In this document: positions 31,455-39,887 of the stretch, piece after piece
Position numbering within the stretch: the first letter of the stretch is position 1
Layout: every line of letters starts with the position of its first letter
DNA from: Sphingobium chungbukense
GTDB lineage: Bacteria > Pseudomonadota > Alphaproteobacteria > Sphingomonadales > Sphingomonadaceae
Assembly: GCF_001005725.1 (NCBI RefSeq)
Contig: NZ_LBIC01000001.1
Coordinates: 186,001 to 250,000 of the forward strand
DNA length: 64,000 bases
Reading direction: 5' to 3'
Position numbers and translations under genes: made by a program
Notes under the pieces: generated by a model
What the model was told of the DNA's origin: nothing
What the model saw: the letters and a program-made list of their open reading frames with translations, nothing else
Databases searched by the model: none

Positions 31455-32936
31455 TTAAACCAGATCTTCCAGCATCAGCGCCGCGGTCGCCTTCGCACTG
31501 CCGACCACGCCGGGAATGCCTGCGCCGGGATGCGTGCCCGCCCCCACCAGATAGAGGTTGGGGATGACATCGTCGCGATTATGGGCACGGAACCAGGCGC
31601 TCTGGGTCAGCAAAGGCTCCAGGCTGAAGGCACTGCCCAGATGCGCCGACAGGTCGTGGCGGAAATCGGGCGGGGCATAATGGAATTGCGTCACGATGCG
31701 CGATCGGATGTCGGGGATCAGGCGATGCTGGATCTCGTCGAGGATACGCTCGGCATAGACCGGCGCGAACTGGTCCCAATCGATCGGCAGCTTGCCCATG
31801 TGCGGCACGGGCGCCAGCGCGTAGAAGGTCGAATGGCCATCGGGCGCCATCGACGGATCGGTCACGGTCGGATGGTGCAGATAAAGCGAAAAATCCTGCG
31901 GCAGCACGCCATGATCGTAAATGTCGGTCAGCAGCCCTTCATAACGCGGGCCGAACAGGATCATATGGTGTGGGATGCCCGGCCAACTCCCCTTGATCCC
32001 GAAATGCAACACGAACAAGCTGGGCGACCAGCGCTTGCGGGCGAGCTTTTCGGCCTGTTTCTCCCCGCGCGGATGATGGCCGATCAGGTCGCGATAGCTG
32101 TGCATCAGATCGGCGTTGGAGGCGACGGCATCCGCCTCCCCGCGCCAGCCCGAGGCGGTGCGGACGGCGACGGCCCGGTCGCCATAGGTTTCGATCTGCA
32201 CCACCGGATCGGCCAGCCGCAGTGTCCCCCCCAGCCGCTCGAAATGCGTCGCCATCGCCTGCACCAGCCGGTTGGTGCCGCCCTTCGCGAACCAGACGCC
32301 GCCATCCTTTTCCAGCTTATGGATCAGGGCATAGATCGAACTGGTCTGCATAGGATTGCCGCCGACCAGCAGCGTGTGGAAGGAGAGTGCCTGCCGCAGC
32401 TTCTCATTCTTCACATGGGAGGAAACGACCGAATAGACCGAACGCCAGGCCTGGTGCTTCGCCAGCGCGGGCGCGGCGCGGACCATGGAGGCAAAGTCCA
32501 GGAAGGCGACCGAACCAAGCTTGCGATACCCTTCCTGATAGACGCCATCGGCATAGTCGAGAAAGCTTTCATAGCCCACCACATCCTCGGGATTGAGTCT
32601 GGCGATCTGGGCGCGCAGCGCGGCTTCGTCGTTGGAATAGTCGAAATTCGTCCCGTCGCGCCAGTTGAGCCGGTAGAAGGGCGACACCGGCACAAGGTCG
32701 ACATCCTCCGCCATGTCATGGCCGGACAAGCGCCACAGTTCGCCCAGGCAATCGGGATCGGTGATGACGGTCGGCCCCGCGTCGAAGACGAAGCCATCCT
32801 TTTCCCACATATAGGCACGCCCACCCGGCCGGTCGCGTGCCTCGACCAGCGTGGTATCGATTCCGGCGGATTGCAGACGAATGGCGAGCGCAAGCCCGCC
32901 AAAGCCAGCACCGATAATGATCGCTTTTCGGTTCAT
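31455..32936 (-). CDS. crtI: Phytoene desaturase CrtI
   Basis: A 493-aa FAD enzyme that desaturates phytoene, typically through to lycopene in bacteria. The N-terminal dinucleotide fold is G-A-G-F-G-G-L-A-L-A-I-R-L with the acidic end V-E-A-R-D-R-P-G-G-R-A. The C-terminal FAD/carotenoid signature is Y-L-V-G-A-G-T-H-P-G-A-G-I-P-G-V-V. Full length. It lies 13 bp downstream of crtY. Confidence 0.97.
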   Translation of the reverse strand: MNRKAIIIGAGFGGLALAIRLQSAGIDTTLVEARDRPGGRAYMWEKDGFVFDAGPTVITDPDCLGELWRLSGHDMAEDVDLVPVSPFYRLNWRDGTNFDYSNDEAALRAQIARLNPEDVVGYESFLDYADGVYQEGYRKLGSVAFLDFASMVRAAPALAKHQAWRSVYSVVSSHVKNEKLRQALSFHTLLVGGNPMQTSSIYALIHKLEKDGGVWFAKGGTNRLVQAMATHFERLGGTLRLADPVVQIETYGDRAVAVRTASGWRGEADAVASNADLMHSYRDLIGHHPRGEKQAEKLARKRWSPSLFVLHFGIKGSWPGIPHHMILFGPRYEGLLTDIYDHGVLPQDFSLYLHHPTVTDPSMAPDGHSTFYALAPVPHMGKLPIDWDQFAPVYAERILDEIQHRLIPDIRSRIVTQFHYAPPDFRHDLSAHLGSAFSLEPLLTQSAWFRAHNRDDVIPNLYLVGAGTHPGAGIPGVVGSAKATAALMLEDLV

Positions 32937-32949
32937 CGGGGTCTGGGCA

Positions 32950-34128
32950 TCAGGCGGGAGGGCTCAGAAGTGCTCGCATGGCGCCCCTTATGGGCACCGG
33001 GGGCCGCCCGCACAAGATGCGGATGCGATCGCCGCGCGTCGAGCGCCCACCATAGAAGCGGCCGATCAGGGAAGGATCAAGCCGATAAAAACGCTCGAAA
33101 ATGCGCCAGCGCTGGTCAGGACGCGCGGCGCCGAACAGCATGCGTCCCAGCAACCGGTAATAGCGGCCCTGCCGCCAATGGGCCACCGCCCATTCACGCG
33201 TCACTTGTGCCAGCAGCGCCCCTTCCATCGACCAGGCGTCGACCAGGCGGAGTGCAAAACGAACCGCGTCGGGCAAGGAATAGCCGGTCATGGGATGGAA
33301 CATCGCCGCCCTCGCGCCTGCCCGTGCGACGGGGTCATCCTTCGGCCAGAAGCGGTCGAAATCGCCGCCATGGACGACGGGAAGGACACCGCTTTCACTA
33401 TGGACGATTTCATCGACCCGCCATCCCTGCGCGCGCGCATAGGCGGCGATCCTGGCGCTGACGGCAGGAACGTCCAGATCGGGCGCGTCACTATAATAAG
33501 TATCTTCCACGAACAGGGTCCGCTCGCCCCAGGGCAGAAGATACATGAAGCGATAACCGTCCAACTGCTCCACCCCGGCATCCATGATGACAGGACAGGC
33601 AAGGCCATGCGGCGCATCCAGCCGCAGGGTCTGGCCGACGAACTTCTGCCAGCCGCAACGCAGGGCCGAGAGATCGCCCCCTCCCCTCACGTCGAGGACC
33701 GCCCGGGCAGCAATGGTGCGACCGTCGGACAGGGTGACGGCGGTCGGCGTCAAACGGACGGCCTGTGCACCGATCTGGACGGCATCGCCCAGAACCGTGC
33801 GGGCATGGGTGTCAAGCTGTACCGAGGTGATGCTGTTATAGGGCGTGGAGAGTCGGCGGCCGTGGCCGGGGAAACGGACCTCATGCCCCTCCGCCCAGCG
33901 ACGAGAGATCAAGGGTTCGACCAGCCAGCGGTCTTCGGCATCCACATCGCCGTCGAAAAAAGACCAGACATGATTGCCCCCCAGTCGATCCGCCTCTTCC
34001 AGCAGACATAGGGAAATGTCGGGACGGCGCGCGGCAAAGGCGAGCGCGATGAGGCTGCCGGCCAATCCGCCGCCCACTATCGCAAGATCATAAGCCGGGA
34101 TTTCATCGCAATCGGTCATGGTCGCCAT
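32950..34128 (-). CDS. crtY: Lycopene beta-cyclase CrtY
   Basis: A 392-aa flavin-dependent cyclase forming beta-ionone rings on lycopene to give beta-carotene. The FAD fold near the start is D-L-A-I-V-G-G-G-L-A-G-S-L. Later there are the family segments W-S-F-F-D-G-D and F-H-P-M-T-G-Y-S-L-P-D-A-V. The start is uncertain between ATGs at 34128 and 34119; AAGGA lies 3 nt or 12 nt upstream of these, neither ideal. First gene of crtY-crtI-LOG-crtB, divergent from the dmeR-type gene with about 70 bp between. Confidence 0.93.
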   Translation of the reverse strand: MATMTDCDEIPAYDLAIVGGGLAGSLIALAFAARRPDISLCLLEEADRLGGNHVWSFFDGDVDAEDRWLVEPLISRRWAEGHEVRFPGHGRRLSTPYNSITSVQLDTHARTVLGDAVQIGAQAVRLTPTAVTLSDGRTIAARAVLDVRGGGDLSALRCGWQKFVGQTLRLDAPHGLACPVIMDAGVEQLDGYRFMYLLPWGERTLFVEDTYYSDAPDLDVPAVSARIAAYARAQGWRVDEIVHSESGVLPVVHGGDFDRFWPKDDPVARAGARAAMFHPMTGYSLPDAVRFALRLVDAWSMEGALLAQVTREWAVAHWRQGRYYRLLGRMLFGAARPDQRWRIFERFYRLDPSLIGRFYGGRSTRGDRIRILCGRPPVPIRGAMRALLSPPA

Positions 34129-34179
34129 CCGTCCTTGTAGGAATGCGGAGCGGAAATGCACGGATTGTTTTCGTTCGAT

Positions 34180-34203
34180 ATATAGTATAGGGGGGTATCC
34201 TAT
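34180..34203 (+). promoter_or_regulatory. DmeR/RcnR-type operator overlapping the start of the sensor gene
   Basis: ATATAGTATAGGGGGGTATC followed by CTAT gives a G6 tract flanked by AT-rich inverted arms. This is the architecture described for RcnR/DmeR operators (AT arms around a six-base G/C tract). It covers the region immediately upstream of the ATG at 34202 and includes the G-rich sequence that must also serve as ribosome site, so repressor binding would block both transcription and initiation. Autoregulation is inferred. Confidence 0.8.
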
Positions 34204-34474
34204 GCATATCATCGCGGATCGGGACAAGCTGTTGGCGCGGGTGCGGCGGATCGCTGGACAGATCGGCGCCGTGGAGCGGCAATTGGCGGGTGATGCCGGC
34301 TGTTCGGAAACCCTTCAACTGGTCGCTTCCGTCCGTGGCGCTGTCGGCAGCCTGATGGACGAATTGATCGAGCAGCATATGCGCGAACATGTCGCGCGGC
34401 CGGGCATCAGCGATGACGCCCGGGAAGCGGCGGCGGAAGAAATGCTGGCGCTGATCCGGCGATATGGGAAATGA
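34202..34474 (+). CDS. dmeR: Metal-sensing repressor of the CsoR/RcnR family (DmeR-like)
   Basis: A 90-aa all-helical repressor. The residues that make the RcnR nickel/cobalt site are present at one-off numbering: H2, C34, H59 and H63 (RcnR H3, C35, H60, H64). This favours a Co/Ni sensor over a copper CsoR or formaldehyde FrmR, although family members can be hard to separate. Apo-protein would bind the operator at 34180. Its stop overlaps the start of the CDF exporter (ATGA), the arrangement of dmeRF loci. Confidence 0.88.
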   Translation: MHIIADRDKLLARVRRIAGQIGAVERQLAGDAGCSETLQLVASVRGAVGSLMDELIEQHMREHVARPGISDDAREAAAEEMLALIRRYGK

Positions 34475-35463
34475 GCATGCACGGCGATTCTTATGGGCAT
34501 CATCATGATGCGCAGGACCATCATGATCATGATCATCATCACGACCTGCCGCCTGCATTCACCAATGGCGATGGCGAGGAAAGCCATTATTTCGACCATA
34601 TCTATCTGACCGCCGGCCATGACCAGAATGCGCGGCGGACCATATGGGTCCTCTGGCTGACGGCGGCGACCATGGTGGTGGAGATCGTCTTCGGTTGGCT
34701 GACCGGATCGATGGCGCTGCTGGCCGATGGATTCCATATGGCGACCCATGCCGGGGCGATGGCGGTGGCCGCTGCGGCCTATAACTATGCCAAGCGCCAC
34801 GCCCGCAATCCGCGCTATACGTTCGGCACGGGGAAGGTGGGCGACCTGTCCGGTTTCGCCTCCGCGCTGATCCTCGCCTTCACGGCATTGTTCATCGCGG
34901 TCGAATCGGCCACGCGCCTGTTCCAGCCGGTGTCTGTTGCCTTCGGGGAAGCGGCCTCGGTCGCGGTGTTGGGGCTGGTCATCAATCTCATCAGCGCGCT
35001 GATGCTGGGGCACGACCATAGCCACGATCATGCGCACGCCCATGCCCATGGAAAGGGTCATGCCGACAATAATCTGCGCGCCGCCTACGTACATGTGCTG
35101 ACCGACGCGCTGACATCAGTACTGGCGATCATCGCCCTGCTGGCCGGACGCTATATGGGATGGTGGTGGATGGACCCCGCGGTCGGCCTGCTCGGCTCCG
35201 CGGTGATCGCGCAATGGGCTTGGGGGTTGATGAAGGACACCTCCGCAATCCTGCTCGACACAGCGGAGCCCGCATTGATGGCGCGGATCAAGGCGTTGGC
35301 CGAGGCCGAAGGGGCCGTCCTGCGCGACCTGCACGTCTGGCGGGTCGGGCCGCATGCCCATGCGGCGATCCTCAGCCTGGCGCCGGGTGCCGATGTCGCG
35401 GCGGTGCGGCAGGCGGTCAATGCCCTGCCCCGGATGGAACATGTCACCGTCGAAACGGTCTGA
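34471..35463 (+). CDS. dmeF: CDF family cobalt/nickel efflux transporter DmeF
   Basis: A 330-aa cation diffusion facilitator that exports divalent metal in exchange for protons. The N-terminal 26 residues are unusually histidine-rich (clusters H-H-H and H-H-D-H-D-H-H-H). A second His loop lies near residue 185-197 between TM4 and TM5. The metal site is A-D-G-F-H-M-A-T-H in TM2 and H-V-L-T-D-A-L-T in TM5. The DmeF name rests on the His-rich pattern and the RcnR-like sensor it is coupled to. A second ATG at 34477 is a possible start. Confidence 0.9.
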   Translation: MSMHGDSYGHHHDAQDHHDHDHHHDLPPAFTNGDGEESHYFDHIYLTAGHDQNARRTIWVLWLTAATMVVEIVFGWLTGSMALLADGFHMATHAGAMAVAAAAYNYAKRHARNPRYTFGTGKVGDLSGFASALILAFTALFIAVESATRLFQPVSVAFGEAASVAVLGLVINLISALMLGHDHSHDHAHAHAHGKGHADNNLRAAYVHVLTDALTSVLAIIALLAGRYMGWWWMDPAVGLLGSAVIAQWAWGLMKDTSAILLDTAEPALMARIKALAEAEGAVLRDLHVWRVGPHAHAAILSLAPGADVAAVRQAVNALPRMEHVTVETV

Positions 35464-35607
35464 CCGAAAAAACGGCCCGTTTCCGGCTGGATCGGCGGTG
35501 TTGCGCGATCACCCGATTTTTCTGAACGATGGTTAACCGCGCTATTCAGGCAGCCGTCATGCGCCACTGTGCATGTACCCGATCACAAAGGGTTGGTGGA
35601 GGTCGCC

Positions 35608-36057
35608 ATGTTCAGGACAATGATTGCAACCGTTTCGATCGCCGGAGCCGCCGTGCTGGGCTTTACGGCATCGCCCGCGCTGGCGCAGGGCAATTACCAT
35701 TATAGCGAACGTTATGAAGGCGATGATGGCAGCTATTATCGCAGCGAAACCTATCGCAGCGACGACTACCATGATCGGGGCTATTATGATCGGGGTGACC
35801 GCTATCGCGACTATGATCGGCGGCCGGTCGAATATCGCGAGGATTATGTCCGCGAACGCCCGCGCTATCGTCCCCGCTATACCAGTTGTTCGTCAGGCAC
35901 CACGGGCGCCGTGGTGGGTGGTGTGCTGGGCGGCCTGCTGGGTCGCGAGATTGGCCGCGGCGGCCGTTGGAACCGGCCAAGCACGACGGGCCTGATCCTG
36001 GGCGCTGGCGCGGGTGCACTGGCCGGACGAGAGGTGGAGCGGGGCGACTGTCGCTAA
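35608..36057 (+). CDS. Secreted glycine-zipper 2TM domain protein
   Basis: A 149-aa protein with a signal peptide (residues 1-27, S-P-A-L-A-Q). A middle region of about 60 residues is rich in Tyr, Arg and Asp (many R-Y/D-Y pairs). The C-terminus is a glycine zipper (G-A-V-V-G-G-V-L-G-G-L-L-G-R-E-I-G and G-L-I-L-G-A-G-A-G-A-L-A-G). Such proteins associate with the outer membrane or periplasm; function unknown. The start at 35608 has TGGAGG close upstream. Single gene closed by the terminator at 36207. Confidence 0.83.
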   Translation: MFRTMIATVSIAGAAVLGFTASPALAQGNYHYSERYEGDDGSYYRSETYRSDDYHDRGYYDRGDRYRDYDRRPVEYREDYVRERPRYRPRYTSCSSGTTGAVVGGVLGGLLGREIGRGGRWNRPSTTGLILGAGAGALAGREVERGDCR

Positions 36058-36206
36058 GATGGGTGAATAGGAGCGGCGCGTCGAATGAGGCGCCGTTTCG
36101 TGCACCCGGCGGAGTTTTTCTCCGTAGCATCTTGAAACTGAATTATCGGCTTCTATGTTGGGGTCGTTCCGGCTCTCCCTCCCCCTCGCCGGAACAATCC
36201 CTGAGC

Positions 36207-36242
36207 AGCCCCGGTGCCCCTTGCACCGGGGCTCCTTTTTTT
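36207..36242 (+). terminator. Rho-independent terminator
   Basis: A perfect 11-bp stem AGCCCCGGTGC/GCACCGGGGCT with loop CCCTT, then CC and seven Ts. It lies about 150 bp downstream of the glycine-zipper gene. Confidence 0.9.
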
Positions 36243-36300
36243 CAGGCGCTAAGCGCACTGCGTTAAATCATACGCAAGCCGCACGCTCTAAGCTTTCGTT

Positions 36301-36353
36301 GTCGCATCGTTTTAAGCGCAAAACCGGTGCCCACTTTTGCGCACGATGCTCTA
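36301..36353 (-). repeat. REP-like palindromic repeat, copy 1
   Basis: Read on the minus strand it runs TAGAGCATCGTGCGCAAAAG, then TGGGCACCGG and TTTTGCGC, and ends CGATGCGAC. Outer arms GCATCG/CGATGC enclose inner arms GCGCAAAA/TTTTGCGC. A second copy with about 85% identity by eye lies at 59895-59946. The IS481-type element begins two bases beyond its end. Confidence 0.85.
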
Positions 36354-37203
36354 TGTGTTTAGTCTGGGCATTTGATGGTGCGGATTGAGGATAAATCGTT
36401 CAGGCTCGGTTGCCCAGCATTTGCAGATGTATTCGTAGGGCGTGAGGCCGCGCAGGGTCTTCAGCCGTCTGCCGTAATTATAGGCGTTGATGAAGTCGCT
36501 GAGGTGTGCGGTCAGTTGGGCATGGCTGTCGTAATGGTAGCGCTTGACCGTGGCTTCCTTGATGGTCCGGTTCATTCTTTCGACCTGGCCGTTAGTCCAC
36601 GGGTGTTTGATCTTGGTGAGTCGGTGCTCGATGTTGTGCTCGTCACAGATCCGGTCGAAGATGTGGTGGAAGGCGTATTTGTGGCGGGCCTGGTTGGTGA
36701 ACTGGATGCCATTATCGGTGAGCACGGTGTGGATGACATAGGGCACGGCAGCGATCAGGTTCCTCAAGAACTGGGCAGCGATCATCTTGCCAGCCTCCTT
36801 GTGCAGTTCGACAAAGGCGAACTTGCTGGTTCGGTCGATCGCCACGAAGAGACGCAGCTTGCCCTCGGCGGTCTGCACCTCGGCGATGTCGATGTGGAAG
36901 TAGCCGATCGGGTAGGACTTGAACTTGCGCTTGGGCTCCTTGTCGCCCGTCACCTCGGGCAGGCGGCTGATGCCGTGCCGTTGTAAGCAGCGATGCAGGG
37001 ATGAGCGGGTCAGATGTGGGATCGTCGCCTGCAAGGCATAGAGGCAGTCGTCCAGCGGCAGCAGCGTGTGCTTGCGAAAGGCGACGATGATCGCTTCATC
37101 CTCGATGCTCAATATCGTCGAATGAACATCCTTCGGGCCGGCAGGCAGGTCTTGGGTTGCCGTGCGCTTCTTCCATTTGGCGACGGTCTTTTGGTTGATG
37201 CCG
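36351..37203 (-). pseudogene. IS481-family transposase, C-terminal part
   Basis: Carries the DDE integrase core: H-I-D-I-A-E-V-Q, V-L-T-D-N-G-I-Q-F-T-N, and E in G-Q-V-E-R-M-N-R-T-I-K-E, with the C-terminal L-R-G-L-T-P-Y-E-Y. The stop codon TAG lies just outside the inverted repeat. The N-terminal HTH is on the far side of the inserted IS256 element. Joined through one copy of TTGATGCCG the two parts form a continuous frame (K-R-Y-G-I-N-Q-K-T-V-A-K-W-K-K), so the insertion is the only visible lesion. Confidence 0.93.
37195..37203. repeat. Target-site duplication, left copy
   Basis: TTGATGCCG, 9 bp, directly repeated at 38527-38535 on the other side of the IS256 element. Its length fits IS256 family transposition (8-9 bp). 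Confidence 0.95.
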
Positions 37204-38526
37204 GGGACTGTCAGGATTTCCGTGTGCGGGCGGGCATAATGGGTAAAAAGGGAGTCCCACTATGTCTCGACGCAAAGAGCCTGCCATACCGAATGAGCTT
37301 CTCGATCAGCTTTTGGCGGGCGGCGCTGCCAGTGCCGCCTTCGAGCAGGGCGGTCTGCTCGATTCGCTGAAGAAGGCGCTGACAGAGCGTGCCCTGAATG
37401 CGGAGATGGATCACCACCTCGCTGGCGAAGACGGCGCCGGCAACATGCGCAACGGCTACGGTCGGAAGACGGTAATGACCGACACCGGCAAGTTGGCGAT
37501 CGACGTACCGCGCGATCGCCAGTCGAGCTTCGACCCGCAGTTGATCGCCAAGTATCAACGCCGCTTTCCCGGCTTCGACGACAAGATCGTGTCGATGTAC
37601 GCGCGCGGCATGAGCACCCGCGAGATCACCAGGCACCTGCACGATCTTTACGGCATCGACGTCTCACCCGATTTGATCAGCACGGTGACCGACGCCGTGC
37701 TCGATGAGGTCGCCACTTGGCAGCAGCGGCCGCTCGATCCGGTTTACCCACTGGTCTTCTTCGACGCGATCCGGGTCAAGATCCGCGACGAGGGCATGGT
37801 GCGCAACAAGGCGATCCACATTGCGCTGGGCGTCCGCGCCGACGGCGCAAAGGAGGTGCTCGGCCTGTGGCTCGAGCAGAATGAGGGTGCCAAGTTCTGG
37901 CTTCGGGTGATGAACGAGCTTCGCAACCGTGGCGTCGAAGACATCCTGCTGGCCGTCGTTGACGGCCTGAAGGGCTTTCCCGATGCGATCACCGCAGTGT
38001 TCCCCGATGCGATCGTCCAGACCTGCATCGTTCACCTGCTGCGCAACTCGATGGACTTCGTCTCCTGGAAGGACCGCAAGAACCTCGCCAGCGCGCTTAA
38101 GGAGATTTACCGTGCCACCGACGCGGATGCCGCCGAAAAGGCGCTGACGGCATTTGAGGCTGGCCCTTGGGGGCAGCGCTATCCCGCCATCGGCCAGAGC
38201 TGGCGGCGCGCCTGGGGCGAGGTGATCCCGTTTTTTGCGTTCCCCGACGAGGTCCGCCGGATCATCTACACCACGAACGCGATCGAAGCTTTGAACTCGA
38301 AGCTCAGGCGGGCTGTCAGGGCCAGGGGACACTTCCCCAGCGACGAGGCCGCCACCAAGCTGCTCTATCTGATCTTGAATCGGTCGGAGAAAGAGTGGAA
38401 GATGCCACCACGTGAGTGGACCATGGCGAAGGCGCAATTTGCCGTGATCTTCGGCGAACGTTTCATCAGAGCCATGGCGGCCTGATGATCAACCGCCCGC
38501 CCGCACACGGAAATCCTGACACTCCC
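37204..38526 (+). mobile_element. IS256-family insertion sequence, complete
   Basis: A 1,323-bp element with 31-bp terminal inverted repeats beginning GGGA(C/G)TGTCAGGATTTCC (37204-37234 and 38496-38526, one mismatch), an intact transposase and 9-bp TTGATGCCG duplications on both sides. It is nested within an IS481 element. The intact ends and identical duplications indicate a simple and probably recent transposition. Confidence 0.97.
37262..38485 (+). CDS. IS256-family transposase
   Basis: A 407-aa DDE-type mutator-like transposase that appears intact. Catalytic acidic residues are likely D in V-F-F-D-A-I-R-V, D in A-V-V-D-G-L-K-G-F and E in T-T-N-A-I-E-A-L-N-S-K. The N-terminal DNA-binding part includes M-R-N-G-Y-G-R-K-T-V and D-V-P-R-D-R. 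Its frame is fully inside the inverted repeats, so the element could still move. Confidence 0.96.
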   Translation: MSRRKEPAIPNELLDQLLAGGAASAAFEQGGLLDSLKKALTERALNAEMDHHLAGEDGAGNMRNGYGRKTVMTDTGKLAIDVPRDRQSSFDPQLIAKYQRRFPGFDDKIVSMYARGMSTREITRHLHDLYGIDVSPDLISTVTDAVLDEVATWQQRPLDPVYPLVFFDAIRVKIRDEGMVRNKAIHIALGVRADGAKEVLGLWLEQNEGAKFWLRVMNELRNRGVEDILLAVVDGLKGFPDAITAVFPDAIVQTCIVHLLRNSMDFVSWKDRKNLASALKEIYRATDADAAEKALTAFEAGPWGQRYPAIGQSWRRAWGEVIPFFAFPDEVRRIIYTTNAIEALNSKLRRAVRARGHFPSDEAATKLLYLILNRSEKEWKMPPREWTMAKAQFAVIFGERFIRAMAA

Positions 38527-38535
38527 TTGATGCCG
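38527..38535. repeat. Target-site duplication, right copy
   Basis: TTGATGCCG, identical to 37195-37203. Confidence 0.95.
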
Positions 38536-38633
38536 TAGCGCTTGGCCAGAACCCTCAAGCTCTCTTGACTATGTTGTATCGCTCGACGGACTGCCGCTGT
38601 CGTGCGGGCGCTCCCGTGAAGAATCTGGACCAT
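38527..38633 (-). pseudogene. IS481-family transposase, N-terminal part
   Basis: About 36 codons starting at the ATG at 38633 (M-V-Q-I-L-H-G-S-A-R-T-T), carrying the first helices of the HTH domain (S-Q-E-S-L-R-V-L-A-K-R-Y-G-I). The frame enters the IS256 right end and runs on with unrelated residues. It is in frame with the C-terminal part once the 1,332 bp of insert plus duplication are removed. Confidence 0.92.
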
Positions 38634-38714
38634 AGTGCATCCTTCCATCCTTGGCTGAATAATGCACCATCAAATGCCGGGACTAAACACCTGGACCTCC
38701 ATTATCCAAGCCGC

Positions 38715-39887
38715 CTAGACCGCCACGATCTCAGGCAGGATCGCATCCAGCAGCAACATGCCCGCCGGTCCTATGGACAGTTGCTGACCCCATTGCCGCA
38801 CAAGACCGTGACCCGCCAGCCGCGCGACGGCCTTCCCATCGACCAGAGCCTCGACCGCCAATCCCGACAGCCGCGCGATGCGGGCGAGATCGACGCCTTC
38901 CCCCAACCGTAACCCCATCAACAGCGCCTCCCGCGCGCGGTCTTCGGGAGCAAGCGGCTCCTCGCTTTGCAGCCCGTGTCCATTGCGGGCGACCGCATTC
39001 ATCCAATTTTCCGGTTTCTTATGCCGCAGCGTCGCCAATCCTCCGCGCCGCCCATGCGCGCCCGGACCCACGCCTGCATAGTCGCCATAGCGCCAATAGG
39101 TAAGGTTATGGCGGCTTTCCTGGCCCGGCCGGGCATGATTGCTGATCTCATAGGCAGGGATGCCGGCCGCCGCCGTCATCGCCTGCGTCCGTTCATAGAG
39201 GGTGGCGGCATGATCCGGATCAGCGGGCATCAGCCTGCCCTGCGCCACCAGAGTCGCAAAGCGCGTGCCCGGCTCGATGGTGAGTTGGTAGAGTGAGAGA
39301 TGATCGGTACCGAAGGACAAGCCTTGCGCCAGTTCCGTTTCCCAATCCGCCTCGCTCTGGCCGGGCCGCGCATAGATCAGGTCGAAATTCACCCGGCCGA
39401 ATACCGACTGCGCAACGTCCAGCGCAGCGAGTCCCTCGCGGACATCATGGGCGCGGCCCAGGAAATGCAGCGCTTCATCCTCCAGCGCCTGAAGGCCGAG
39501 CGACACCCGATTCACGCCCGCCGCCGCCAGATCGGCGAAGCGCGCCGCCTCGACCGAACTGGGATTGGCCTCGAGCGTGATCTCGATATCGGGCGTCGGT
39601 GTCCAGTGGCGCGCCGCCGCGTCGATCAGCGCTTCGACGATGCGGGGCGGCATCAGCGAGGGCGTGCCGCCGCCAAAGAAGATCGACGACAGGGGCCGCC
39701 CGCTATTCAGCCCCGCTTCATACGCCAGATCGTTCAGCAGCGCATCGCGCCATGCATCACTATCGATCTCCGCCCGCACATGGCTGTTAAAATCGCAGTA
39801 AGGACATTTCGAAACGCAAAATGGCCAATGCACATATAGGGCTATGGGGGTGGCTGACGGCGCGGGGATCAAAGGGTTCGCGGACAT
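38715..39887 (-). CDS. hemW: Radical SAM heme chaperone HemW
   Basis: A 390-aa radical SAM protein. The cluster motif C-V-S-K-C-P-Y-C-D-F-N-S-H lies near residue 24-36, followed by G-G-G-T-P-S. HemW-type R-H-N-L-T-Y-W-R-Y-G-D-Y-A-G-V-G-P-G-A-H-G lies near 270. HemW transfers heme to respiratory proteins and lacks coproporphyrinogen oxidase activity in known cases, though such genes are often named hemN. The ATG at 39887 shares CATG with the start of the divergent CAP gene; an upstream ATG at 39941 is possible. The stop lies 25 bp from the IS481 end. Confidence 0.9.
   Translation of the reverse strand: MSANPLIPAPSATPIALYVHWPFCVSKCPYCDFNSHVRAEIDSDAWRDALLNDLAYEAGLNSGRPLSSIFFGGGTPSLMPPRIVEALIDAAARHWTPTPDIEITLEANPSSVEAARFADLAAAGVNRVSLGLQALEDEALHFLGRAHDVREGLAALDVAQSVFGRVNFDLIYARPGQSEADWETELAQGLSFGTDHLSLYQLTIEPGTRFATLVAQGRLMPADPDHAATLYERTQAMTAAAGIPAYEISNHARPGQESRHNLTYWRYGDYAGVGPGAHGRRGGLATLRHKKPENWMNAVARNGHGLQSEEPLAPEDRAREALLMGLRLGEGVDLARIARLSGLAVEALVDGKAVARLAGHGLVRQWGQQLSIGPAGMLLLDAILPEIVAV

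Larger units (their letters stand above)
36356..38689 (-). mobile_element. IS481-family insertion sequence, interrupted
   Basis: Bounded by 26-bp terminal inverted repeats that start TGTTTAGTC and end CATTTGATGGTGC (36356-36381 and 38664-38689, two mismatches). Without the inserted IS256 element and one target copy the element is 1,002 bp, the normal size for the family. It carries one transposase frame on the minus strand, broken by the insertion. No target duplication could be matched outside the ends, so one flank may have changed since insertion. Confidence 0.9.

Noticed and set aside
31530..33461. A 643-codon open frame antisense to crtI/crtY
   Set aside because: It spans two well-supported carotenoid genes on the other strand and has no recognisable features.
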